Shown here piece by piece: positions 1 to 5,760 of a stretch of 7,276 nucleotides of DNA. How positions within the stretch are numbered: position 1 is the first letter of the stretch; the number at the start of each line of letters is the position of its first letter. The notes below the pieces were generated by a model, which was given only the letters and a program-made list of their open reading frames with translations, did no database searches and was not told where the DNA came from. The translations under genes were made by a program, and so were the position numbers. Source of the DNA: Ilumatobacteraceae bacterium (GTDB lineage: Bacteria; Actinomycetota; Acidimicrobiia; Acidimicrobiales; Ilumatobacteraceae); the NCBI GenBank assembly GCA_025464045.1, contig JAODBQ010000337.1:1-7276 (forward strand), in the 5' to 3' direction.

Positions 1-1140
1 CGCCGCGACCCGTACCGGATCGTGGAAGGCGCCGCCATCGCCGCGTTCGTCGTCGGGGCCGGCACGATCTACCTCGTGACCAAGCACGCGTACGGTCGGG
101 AGGTCGAGGCGCTGACCCGTGCGGCCGTCGAGCTCAGCGGGACCGGCCTGCTGCAGGAGCTGAGCATCAACATCGTCCAGGGGCCGAGTGAGTACCTCCT
201 CGGGGAGGAGAAGGCCTTGCTCGAGGTCATCGAGGGCCGTGAACCACTCCCCCGGCTGCTCCCGCCGTACCTCCTCGGGCTCTTCGCGACCGAGCCGGCC
301 GGTGGCTGGGAAGCAGAATCGGTGGCACTGCGGGAACGTTCGTCGCCCAACCCGACGGTGGTCAACAACGTCGAGACGCTCGCGTCTGTCACGCACATCC
401 TCAGCAACGGTGTCGACTGGTTCCGCACGATGGGCACAGCCGCGTCGCCGGGCAACATCCTCGTGACCATCGTCGGCGACGTGGTCCATCCGGGCGTGCA
501 CGAGGTGCCGCTGGGATGCCCGCTGGACCGGGTGCTCGACGCCTGCGGCGGGCCGTTGCCGGGTCGGCAGTTCAAGGCCGCCCTCTCGGGGGTGTCCAAC
601 CCGGTGCTGCCCGCGCAACACTTCGCGACCCCGCTCACCTACGAGCACTTCGCGGCCCTCGGCACCGGGCTCGGCGCCGCCGGCTTCGTCGTCTACGACG
701 ACAGCGTCAACATGACCGTGGTGGCCCACGCGGTCTCCCGGTTCCTGTCGATCGAGTCCTGCGGTCAGTGCCCCCCGTGCAAGCAGGGTTCGTTGGCGAT
801 CACCGACCGCCTCGCGGACATCATCAACGGGAACGTCAGGGATGCGGTGCTCGGTGATCTCGAGGCGCTGCTGCGCTCCGTGACCGACGCGAACCGCTGC
901 TACGTCGGCACCGAGGAGCAGGCGGTCGTGTCGAGCATCATGCGCACCTTCCCCCACGACCTGACCGACTTCATGGAGGATCGCGTGGTCGCGCCGCGGA
1001 TCGTCGACATCCCGCTGATCGAGGACATCGACGACGACGGGACCGTCACGTACGACCTCAGCCACCGCCGCAAGCGGCCGGACTGGACCTACGGGCCAGA
1101 ACGCGACGACCGCGACGACGCCGACGACCGCGACGGGTGA
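1..1140 (+). CDS. NuoF-like NADH-binding (51 kDa) flavoprotein subunit, 5' partial
   Basis: The reading frame is open from base 1 (R-R-D-P-Y...) to the TGA at 1138-1140, so 379 residues are visible and the N-terminus, with the glycine-rich NADH/FMN motif, lies upstream. The GTG at 22 is internal and not a start. Seen: GEEKALLEVIEG at about residues 68-79, matching the family's FMN-site GEE(T/K)AL segment; PPY near residue 88; an SLBB-type stretch (VTIVGDVVHPGVHEVPLG) near 155-172; and the N3 4Fe-4S ligands ESCGQCPPC (Cys254, Cys257, Cys260) with the fourth Cys at 300. The family passes electrons between NAD(H), FMN and Fe-S clusters in complex I, NAD-linked formate dehydrogenases and bidirectional hydrogenases. 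Which of these applies cannot be decided without the upstream genes. A C-terminal tail of about 45 residues ends in an Asp/Arg-rich run (DDRDDADDRDG), unlike the compact end of ordinary NuoF. It converges on the molybdoenzyme operon and is probably unrelated to it. Confidence 0.88.
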   Translation, partial: RRDPYRIVEGAAIAAFVVGAGTIYLVTKHAYGREVEALTRAAVELSGTGLLQELSINIVQGPSEYLLGEEKALLEVIEGREPLPRLLPPYLLGLFATEPAGGWEAESVALRERSSPNPTVVNNVETLASVTHILSNGVDWFRTMGTAASPGNILVTIVGDVVHPGVHEVPLGCPLDRVLDACGGPLPGRQFKAALSGVSNPVLPAQHFATPLTYEHFAALGTGLGAAGFVVYDDSVNMTVVAHAVSRFLSIESCGQCPPCKQGSLAITDRLADIINGNVRDAVLGDLEALLRSVTDANRCYVGTEEQAVVSSIMRTFPHDLTDFMEDRVVAPRIVDIPLIEDIDDDGTVTYDLSHRRKRPDWTYGPERDDRDDADDRDG

Positions 1141-1159
1141 GCCGACGCGTCGAGCGACG

Positions 1160-1255
1160 TCAGCGGCTGGCGCGACGGGCGAAGCCGACGATCAGCGCCA
1201 CCTCGGCCAACAACGCCGCGGCGCCGAGGATCAGGCGCAGCACGGGGACCGTCAT
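1160..1255 (-). CDS. tiny predicted single-span membrane protein (31 aa)
   Basis: ATG at 1255-1253, TGA at 1162-1160, 31 residues. The protein has a short polar start (MTVPVLR), one hydrophobic helix (LILGAAALLAEVALIVGFA) and a basic end (RRASR), a clean single-span topology with the positive end predicted inside. Nearly every codon (30 of 31) ends in G or C, like the real genes here, which supports coding. Its start lies 5 bases past the stop of the preceding tiny ORF, with no clear Shine-Dalgarno, so it would depend on coupled translation at the end of the molybdoenzyme operon. The helix with an embedded Glu faintly recalls the first helix of DUF2568 (YrdB-like) proteins, but this is only an impression. 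It could also be a chance ORF in the 197-bp gap between convergent genes. I do not recognise a family and assign no function. Confidence 0.38.
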   Translation of the reverse strand: MTVPVLRLILGAAALLAEVALIVGFARRASR

Positions 1256-1260
1256 GCCGG

Positions 1261-1344
1261 TCAACGCCGCCGCCGGCCGTACCCGTAGCCACCGCCGCCG
1301 AGCAGGAGCACGACGATCACGATGACCAGGATCAGGATCAGCAC
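1261..1344 (-). CDS. tiny predicted membrane protein (27 aa) overlapping the molybdoenzyme gene end
   Basis: GTG at 1344-1342, TGA at 1263-1261, 27 residues. The start lies inside the end of the Mo-subunit gene (stop 1340-1338), a 7-bp overlap in another frame, so translation would be coupled. The product is a run of I/L/V for about 15 residues, then GGGGYGYG, then RRRR and stop. A hydrophobic helix followed by Gly/Tyr and a basic anchor resembles the small hydrophobic proteins with GGGGYYGY motifs (DUF3309-like) that are often annotated as hypothetical, but I cannot confirm membership. Nearly all codons end in G or C. A weak ACAGG lies 10 bases upstream of the GTG. The same frame stays open far upstream inside the large gene as an artefact of GC content; only this last segment looks protein-like. 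Role unknown; possibly membrane association near the operon's enzyme. Confidence 0.4.
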   Translation of the reverse strand: MLILILVIVIVVLLLGGGGYGYGRRRR

Positions 1345-3455
1345 GGCAGCAACCTGTCGAGACGGATCGGCAGGTCGCGCACGCGGATGCCGGTCGCGTG
1401 GTGGACGGCGTTGGCCACCGCGGCCGCCGCGCCGACGATGCCGACCTCGCCCACGCCCTGCGCGCCGGCCCTGCCGAGGTCGGAGCGGCCGCCGTCCAAC
1501 ACGTGCACCTCGATCGAGGGGACGTCCGCGTGCGTGGCGATGTGGTACTGCGCGAGGTCGTGGTTGACGACGTAGCCGAGCTCGACGTCGAGGATCGCTT
1601 CCTCCATCAGCGCCATCGAGAGGCCCATCGTCATCCCGCCGATCAGCTGCGAACGGGCCATCACCGGGTTGAGGATGCGCCCCGCGGAGAACACGCCGAG
1701 CATGTGCGGCACGCGGGTCTCGCCCGTGTCCGTGTTGACGCGGACCTCCACGAACTGCGCGCCGAACGAGAACCGCGACACGTCGGGGAGCGCGGCGACC
1801 TCGTCCTTCGTCGACACCTCGACCGCGATCCCGAGAGCCGGGATCGAGCCATCGGATCGGTCGAGCCGCTGCTGCAGCTCGGCGCAGGCCTTGCCGATCG
1901 CCCACGTCCAGGACGCGGCGCCCATCGAGCCACCGGCGATCATCGCCGCAGGCAGGGCACTGTCCGCGATCCGCAGCTCGACACGATCGGCGCTGACCGC
2001 CAAGCACTCGGCTGCGTACCCGAGCAGTGCGGTGCGCGAGCCGGTCCCGATGTCCGCAGCGTCGATCTCGACGAGCCACCGCCCGTCGGGGTACGCCGTC
2101 GCTCTCGCCGCGGACGTCTGCGCCCGCGCCGGGTACACCGACGACGCGACACCGACGCCCGACAACCATGCGCCGTCTCGCTGCGGCCCACGACCTCGGC
2201 GTTCGGCCCACGAGAACCGCCGTGCCCCGTCGCGCAGGCACTGCACGAGCCGCCGATCACCGAACGGGGTGCCCGTCTCGGGGTCGAGGTCGGGCTCGTT
2301 GATGATCCGCAGCTCGACCGGATCGATCGCGCAGGCCGTCGCCAGCTCGTCCATCGCGGACTCGAGCGCGAACATGCCGGGGCACTCCCCGGGCGCACGC
2401 ATCCACGCCGGCGTCGGCACGTCGAGCGCGACGAGCCGATGGGTCGTCCGGCGGCCGGGCGCGGCGTACATGTGCCGGGTCGCCACTGCCGTCTGCTCGG
2501 CGAACTCCGCGATGGTCGAGGTCTGCTCCCAGACATCGTGGGCGGTGGCGGTGAGCCGCCCGTCGGCGGTCGCTCCGAGCTGCACCCGTTGGATCGTCGG
2601 CGTGCGGTACCCGGTCATCGTGAACATCTGCGCACGACTGACCACGCACACCACGGGCCGGTCGACCTCGCGCGCGGCCAGCGCGGCGACGATGGCCTGC
2701 GGCCGCGACGAACCCTTCGAACCGAACCCGCCGCCGACGAACTGGTACACGACCCGCACGTCGTCGGGATCGATGCCCAGCGCCGCCGCCACCGCTCGGC
2801 GAGCGCGTTGCGAGCCCTGCACGGAGTCGTACAACGTGAGCCGGCCCGCGTCCCACACGGCAATCGTGGCGTGGGGCTCCATCGGGTTGTTGTGCTCGCC
2901 CGGCGTCGTGTAGGTGGCGTCCACGACCACGTCGGCCTGGGCGAGCTGCGCCTCGACATCGCCCACCGTGGTGTCCGTGGCGAAGTCCGGGTTGACATGC
3001 TCCGGCGCGTAGAGGCGTGGGTGGTCCGTCCGCAGCAGGACGTCGGCGGGAGCCTCGTCGTAGCGGATCCGCACGAGGCCGGCGGCCTCCACCGCGGCTT
3101 CGAGGCTGGTCGCGACGACCGCAGCGACGATCTGGCCGCGATACGCGACCTCGTGCGACTGGAACAGCCGCAGCTCGCCATCGTCGCCCTCCGGGAGCAC
3201 CGGCGCGTGGTCGGCACTGATGATCGTGAGCACCCCGGCAACGACCTCGGCGTCGGCGACGTCGATCGCCATGATCATGCCCTTCGCGATCGTCGACGTG
3301 ACGGGCACCGCATACGCCTGGTCGGCGAAGTGGTGCTCCGCCGCGTACACGGCCCGCCCGGTCACCTTGTCCGGTCCGTCCACGCGCAGCAGCGTCCCGT
3401 CGGCGTCGGTCAGTCGTTCGGCGTCGACCTCGAGCGCACTGTCGAGCGACGTCAC
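1338..3455 (-). CDS. molybdenum-cofactor-binding large subunit, xanthine oxidase family (PaoC/YagR-like)
   Basis: 705 residues from GTG at 3455-3453, close to the family's usual ~730. The catalytic subunit hydroxylates an aldehyde or N-heterocycle at Mo. The N-terminal aldehyde oxidase/xanthine dehydrogenase a/b hammerhead domain begins at LRVDGPDKVTGRAVYAAE (about residues 23-40). Mo-cofactor motifs follow: NPMEPHA (190-196), VQGSQ (212-216), GGGFGSKG (241-248), MRAPGE (352-357) with the conserved Arg354, and GVGE ending in Glu670, the expected catalytic base that activates the Mo-bound water. By analogy with PaoC the cofactor may be molybdopterin cytosine dinucleotide. The start is set by the 4-bp GTGA overlap with the FAD gene and a GGAG 6 bases upstream; longer N-termini in this frame are low-complexity shadow sequence. 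It is the third gene of a 2Fe-2S, FAD, Mo order matching yagTSR. The substrate cannot be read from sequence; CO dehydrogenase is unlikely because its active-site Cys loop is not apparent. Confidence 0.95.
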   Translation of the reverse strand: MTSLDSALEVDAERLTDADGTLLRVDGPDKVTGRAVYAAEHHFADQAYAVPVTSTIAKGMIMAIDVADAEVVAGVLTIISADHAPVLPEGDDGELRLFQSHEVAYRGQIVAAVVATSLEAAVEAAGLVRIRYDEAPADVLLRTDHPRLYAPEHVNPDFATDTTVGDVEAQLAQADVVVDATYTTPGEHNNPMEPHATIAVWDAGRLTLYDSVQGSQRARRAVAAALGIDPDDVRVVYQFVGGGFGSKGSSRPQAIVAALAAREVDRPVVCVVSRAQMFTMTGYRTPTIQRVQLGATADGRLTATAHDVWEQTSTIAEFAEQTAVATRHMYAAPGRRTTHRLVALDVPTPAWMRAPGECPGMFALESAMDELATACAIDPVELRIINEPDLDPETGTPFGDRRLVQCLRDGARRFSWAERRGRGPQRDGAWLSGVGVASSVYPARAQTSAARATAYPDGRWLVEIDAADIGTGSRTALLGYAAECLAVSADRVELRIADSALPAAMIAGGSMGAASWTWAIGKACAELQQRLDRSDGSIPALGIAVEVSTKDEVAALPDVSRFSFGAQFVEVRVNTDTGETRVPHMLGVFSAGRILNPVMARSQLIGGMTMGLSMALMEEAILDVELGYVVNHDLAQYHIATHADVPSIEVHVLDGGRSDLGRAGAQGVGEVGIVGAAAAVANAVHHATGIRVRDLPIRLDRLLPC

Positions 3456-4453
3456 GCGAGGCTCCGCACGGGCGGGTCCACGCCGCACAGCTCGCAGAGC
3501 ACGCGCACGACGAGGTTCCTGAGCAACGGGACCTTGTAGGCGTTGCCGCGCAACGGCTCGGCGTCGGCGAGCTCCGCAGCGATCGCCGACTCGAACAGCG
3601 CGGTCGACGGCGACTCGCCGCGGATCACATCTTCCGCCGCAGAGGCGCGCCACGGTCGCGGCGCGACGGCGCCGAGCGCGATCCGCACGTCACGCACCCG
3701 CCGATCGTCCAGCTGCACGATGGCCGCGACGGACGCCACGGCGAACGCGAACGACGCCCGGTCGCGCACCTTGCGGTACGTGGACCGCGCCTCGACCGGC
3801 GCGGGGAGGTCCACCGATTCGATCAAGGAGCCCGCCGCGAGCACGGTCTCGATGTGCGGCGTCGAACCGGGCAACCGGTGCAGCTCGCGGACGTCGGTGC
3901 GGCTCGTCCCGGCGGGCGTGCGCACGTTGACGACGGCGTCCAACGCCACCATCGCGACGGCCATGTCGGACGGATGCGTGGCGATGCATGCCGGTGAGCC
4001 CCCGAGGATCGCCAGGTTGCGATGATCACCGGCTCGCGCCGAGCAGCCGCTGCCGGGAACCCGCTTGTTGCAGTCGGCCGAGGTGTCCTGGAAGTAGGCG
4101 CACCGCGTGCGCTGCAGCAGGTTGCCGCCGACGGTCGCCATGTTGCGCAGCTGCCCCGAGGCGCCGTTGACGAGCGCTTCGGCCAGCACCGGGTAGCGCT
4201 GGCGCACCCGAGCATCGGCGGCCAGCCGGCTGTTGCGCACCGCCGCACCGATCCGCAGCCCACCCCCCGCCAGCTCCTCGATCCGATCCAGACCGAGCCG
4301 GCCGACGTCGACGAGCGCCGCAGGGGTCTCGACACCCAGCTTCATCAGGTCGACGAGGTTCGTCCCGCCGCCGATGAACATCGCCCCCGGCGCCGCGGCA
4401 CGGTCCAGCGCGTCGGCGACGTCGCGGGGGCGTGCGTACCCGAGCGGCGTCAC
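3452..4453 (-). CDS. FAD-binding subunit with predicted extra 4Fe-4S cluster (PaoB/YagS-like)
   Basis: 333 residues from GTG at 4453-4451. This is the middle subunit, taking electrons from the 2Fe-2S clusters and passing them from FAD to an acceptor. FAD-binding signatures of the CO dehydrogenase flavoprotein fold are visible: MFIGGGTNLVDLMK (residues 25-38) and NMATVGGNLLQR (104-115). Between them and the C-terminal domain lies an insert with Cys118, Cys128, Cys137 and Cys156 (RTRCAYF, DCNKR, GSGC, ACIATH). This pattern is shared with PaoB and 4-hydroxybenzoyl-CoA reductase beta subunits, which bind an additional 4Fe-4S cluster; plain xanthine dehydrogenase and CoxM proteins lack it. The CO dehydrogenase flavoprotein C-terminal domain follows (about 215-325), ending near GNAYKVPLLRN. 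The start is supported by AGGAG 8 bases upstream and a 4-bp GTGA overlap with the preceding stop. A longer in-frame N-terminus reaching 4666 would be Arg/Gly-rich shadow of the neighbour and is rejected. Confidence 0.95.
   Translation of the reverse strand: MTPLGYARPRDVADALDRAAAPGAMFIGGGTNLVDLMKLGVETPAALVDVGRLGLDRIEELAGGGLRIGAAVRNSRLAADARVRQRYPVLAEALVNGASGQLRNMATVGGNLLQRTRCAYFQDTSADCNKRVPGSGCSARAGDHRNLAILGGSPACIATHPSDMAVAMVALDAVVNVRTPAGTSRTDVRELHRLPGSTPHIETVLAAGSLIESVDLPAPVEARSTYRKVRDRASFAFAVASVAAIVQLDDRRVRDVRIALGAVAPRPWRASAAEDVIRGESPSTALFESAIAAELADAEPLRGNAYKVPLLRNLVVRVLCELCGVDPPVRSLA
3462..3465 (-). promoter_or_regulatory. Shine-Dalgarno (GGAG) of the Mo-subunit gene
   Basis: Minus-strand GGAG lies 6 bases before the GTG at 3455, within the last codons of the FAD-subunit gene. 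With the GTGA overlap it fixes the start of the large subunit. Confidence 0.7.
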
Positions 4454-5037
4454 GACCGCAGCTCCTGGGCGCGCAGGATCGCCGGCACGATGTTGACGTA
4501 CGCGCCGCACCGGCACAGGTTCCCGCTCATCCGCTCGCGGACCTCCGCCTCGGTCAACGCGGGGCGGTCCGTGACCTGCTCCATCACCGCACTCGGCCAA
4601 CCGGCTGCGATCTCCCTGATCACGCCGACCGCAGAGCAGATCTGGCCGGGCGTGCAGTAGCCGCACTGCAGTCCATCGAGCTCCACGAACGTGCGCTGCA
4701 GCGACGCACCTCCGCCGCCGGAGCCGGCACGGTCGACGGTGCCGTCGATGCCCTCTGTGTGGATGCCCTCGGCGTCGATGCCCTCGGCGTCGATGCCCTC
4801 GATGGTGATCACCTCGGTGCCGTCAGCCATCACCGCGAGCTGCAGGCAGCTGTTGATCCGCAGCCCGTCCTGCAGCACCGTGCACGCGCCGCATTGCCCG
4901 TGGTCACAGCCCTTCTTCGAGCCGGTCAGACCGAGGTGCTCGCGCAGGTAGTCGAGCAACGTCGATCGATGGTCGACCTCGTCGGACCGTCGCTGACCGT
5001 TGACCGAGACGTCGATCGTGCTGTGGAAGTTGGTCAC
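4450..5037 (-). CDS. 2Fe-2S subunit of xanthine oxidase-family enzyme (PaoA/YagT-like), no Tat signal
   Basis: 195 residues from GTG at 5037-5035. It carries two 2Fe-2S clusters linking the Mo centre to FAD. The N-terminal plant-ferredoxin domain has GCDHGQCGACTV with Cys44, Cys49, Cys52 and then Cys64. The helical domain has QCGYC (Cys125, Cys128) and NLCRCGAY (Cys175, Cys177). All eight ligands are present. E. coli PaoA begins with a Tat signal; here nothing Tat-like (twin Arg plus hydrophobic stretch) precedes the ferredoxin fold, so the enzyme is predicted to be cytoplasmic. The frame stays open upstream to 5667, but that stretch is low-complexity and lies over the repeat region. The GTG at 5037 gives a typical family N-terminus (MTNFHSTIDVSVNG). 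No good Shine-Dalgarno precedes it, so initiation may be leaderless or the start slightly off. Oddity: after TIEG the linker between the two domains is expanded by EGIxx repeats and a Gly-rich run (GSGGGGAS), about 20 residues longer than in E. coli PaoA as I recall it. It is the first gene of the operon. Confidence 0.94.
   Translation of the reverse strand: MTNFHSTIDVSVNGQRRSDEVDHRSTLLDYLREHLGLTGSKKGCDHGQCGACTVLQDGLRINSCLQLAVMADGTEVITIEGIDAEGIDAEGIHTEGIDGTVDRAGSGGGGASLQRTFVELDGLQCGYCTPGQICSAVGVIREIAAGWPSAVMEQVTDRPALTEAEVRERMSGNLCRCGAYVNIVPAILRAQELRS
4462..4466 (-). promoter_or_regulatory. Shine-Dalgarno (AGGAG) of the FAD-subunit gene
   Basis: Minus-strand AGGAG lies 8 bases before the GTG at 4453, inside the end of the 2Fe-2S gene. 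It decides the start in favour of GTG 4453, which also forms the GTGA stop-start overlap. Confidence 0.75.
4747..4806 (-). repeat. four tandem 15-bp units encoding EGIxx pentapeptides
   Basis: Plus-strand units at 4747-4761, 4762-4776, 4777-4791 and 4792-4806 all begin GATGCCCTC. The middle two are identical (GATGCCCTCGGCGTC). The unit length is a multiple of three, so on the minus strand each unit adds one pentapeptide (EGIDA, EGIDA, EGIHT, EGIDG) to the linker between the ferredoxin and helical 2Fe-2S domains without breaking the frame. It looks like slippage expansion seeded from the conserved TIEG. Confidence 0.9.
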
Positions 5038-5174
5038 CCCGTCGTCGCTGATGGCGCGCGCGATACCCCGTGTTCCGCCGGGCGAACCCCGATGCCGCGT
5101 TGCGTTCGAGGGCGCCGACACCGGCTGGAGATCGCGGGTTGCGGCGCGCGTGGGATCGCCGTCGACGTTCACGC

Positions 5175-5186
5175 GGTCCGCGGACC
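5175..5186. promoter_or_regulatory. 12-bp perfect palindrome, possible operator
   Basis: GGTCCGCGGACC reads identically on both strands and lies about 140 bp upstream of the 2Fe-2S gene start. Position and symmetry would suit a dimeric repressor of the operon. In DNA this GC-rich a 12-bp palindrome is not rare by chance, so the call is weak. Confidence 0.2.
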
Positions 5187-5276
5187 ACGCCCGCACGTCC
5201 GCCGTCCGAGCACAGCCGCAACCGTGCCCCGCGCGGCCTTGCGCGGACGGCGATGTCGTGGGGGCGCGGAGTGCAC

Positions 5277-5317
5277 GGGGCGCCCTGTTCAGCGGGCGGT
5301 GGTGAGCAGGGCGCCCC
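5277..5317. repeat. long inverted repeat (15-bp stem, 11-nt loop) with palindromic arms
   Basis: The left arm GGGGCGCCCTGTTCA (5277-5291) pairs with TGAGCAGGGCGCCCC (5303-5317) with one G-U pair, leaving an 11-nt loop. The outer 11 bp are perfect. Each arm also contains the self-palindrome GGGCGCCC (5278-5285 and 5309-5316), spaced 31 bp, about three helical turns. It could therefore be either an RNA hairpin or paired operator sites. No T-run follows on either strand, and it lies upstream of both flanking genes, so a simple terminator does not fit well. Confidence 0.75.
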
Positions 5318-5420
5318 AGACCGGCGACGGCGATGGAGGCGCCGTTCGTCCGGTGCTGACGTCCCTCTTGCCCGCCCTCCCCCACCCGTATACCCACCCT
5401 TCCAGCGCCCAGCTCCAAGC

Positions 5421-5567
5421 CCCCGCCGTCCGAGTCGCTGGCCGGTGGTCCGAGTCGGAGCGCCGTGGTCCGAGTCGGAGCGCCGTGGTCCGAGTCGGAG
5501 GACGTGCCCCGAGTCGCCCGGCCGGGAAAACCCGCTCCAGCGACTCGCGCCGCACACAGCGACTCGG
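5421..5567. repeat. 20-bp-period CGAGTCG array with inverted copies
   Basis: CGAGTCG begins at 5431, 5451, 5471, 5491 and 5510, a spacing of 20, 20, 20 and 19 bp. The units at 5461 and 5481 are identical (CGCCGTGGTCCGAGTCGGAG) and that at 5441 is nearly so. Inverted copies (CGACTCG) begin at 5541 and 5560, 19 bp apart, with a lone one at 5622. CCGAGTCGCTG (5430-5440) is matched in inverse by CAGCGACTCGG (5557-5567), and CGAGTCGCTGG (5431-5441) by CCAGCGACTCG (5537-5547), so the block has large-scale inverted symmetry. Its centre holds the palindrome CCCGGCCGGG (5517-5526) followed by AAAA. The period is not a multiple of three, which argues against a protein repeat. Either a regulator-binding array or a minisatellite. 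Confidence 0.85.
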
Positions 5568-5751
5568 ACCCACGCCGCCGCCCACCGCCGCCCGGCCACG
5601 GCGGGCGACCCGACGCACCTCCGACTCGATCGATGAGCGCGGCGACGTTCTGCCCAGCGGACGCCAACAGGCGCCGGCGGGCGCGGCGGCCACGAAGATC
5701 GTCTCAGCAGCAAGTCCTACGCTGCGTGGTGGCCCGCCCAGCGGCGCCAGT

Positions 5752-5755
5752 GAGG
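5752..5755 (+). promoter_or_regulatory. Shine-Dalgarno (GAGG) of the 94-aa gene
   Basis: GAGG lies 5 bases before the ATG at 5761 and supports that start, although the frame is open far upstream (to 4432) through sequence that belongs to other genes and repeats. Confidence 0.6.
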
Positions 5756-5760
5756 ACCAC

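Larger units (their letters stand above)
5038..5760. other. 723-bp intergenic region between divergent genes, repeat-rich
   Basis: No convincing protein gene is visible on either strand. Frames stay open because of GC content, but their translations are Arg/Pro/Ser/Ala-rich with no domain. The stretch separates the leftward molybdoenzyme operon from the rightward 94-aa gene and must hold both promoters. It contains a 12-bp palindrome (5175-5186), a short hairpin CCGCGC-6-GCGCGG (5229-5246), a long inverted repeat (5277-5317), the only TATA-like string nearby (GTATAC, 5388-5393), and the CGAGTCG array (5421-5567 plus one outlier at 5622-5628). No confident -35/-10 pair was found. The length is large for such a compact neighbourhood, so a small RNA or a decayed gene is possible. 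Confidence 0.7.

Noticed and set aside
1141..1159. Terminator between the NuoF-like gene and the convergent operon
   Set aside because: Only a short palindrome (CGACGCGTCG, 1143-1152) is present, with no stable stem-loop or T-run.
1398..3539. A 713-codon open frame on the plus strand opposite the Mo-subunit gene
   Set aside because: It is antisense to a gene with clear family motifs, its translation is His/Arg/Asp/Val-rich with no domain, and long antisense frames are usual in DNA with G/C-biased third positions.
4454..4666. Longer start for the FAD subunit at 4666
   Set aside because: The extra 71 residues overlap the 2Fe-2S gene and are its shifted-frame shadow; GTG 4453 has AGGAG at good spacing and a GTGA overlap.
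5366..5394. Possible promoter with TATACC (plus) or TATACG (minus) near 5389
   Set aside because: It is the only TATA-like string in the gap, but no -35 element with correct sequence and spacing accompanies it on either strand.
5421..5567. CRISPR array
   Set aside because: Repeats of 20 bp directly abut with no unique spacers; the period is simply that of a tandem repeat.
5038..5667. N-terminal extension of the 2Fe-2S subunit back to 5667
   Set aside because: The frame is open but the added residues are low-complexity, cross the 20-bp repeats and the inverted repeat, and show no Tat signal or domain; GTG 5037 gives the normal family N-terminus.
5718..5723. TACGCT as a -10 element for the 94-aa gene
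   Set aside because: It fits TANNNT and the distance to the start, but the expected -35 position (AAGATC) is poor and the pattern is common by chance.
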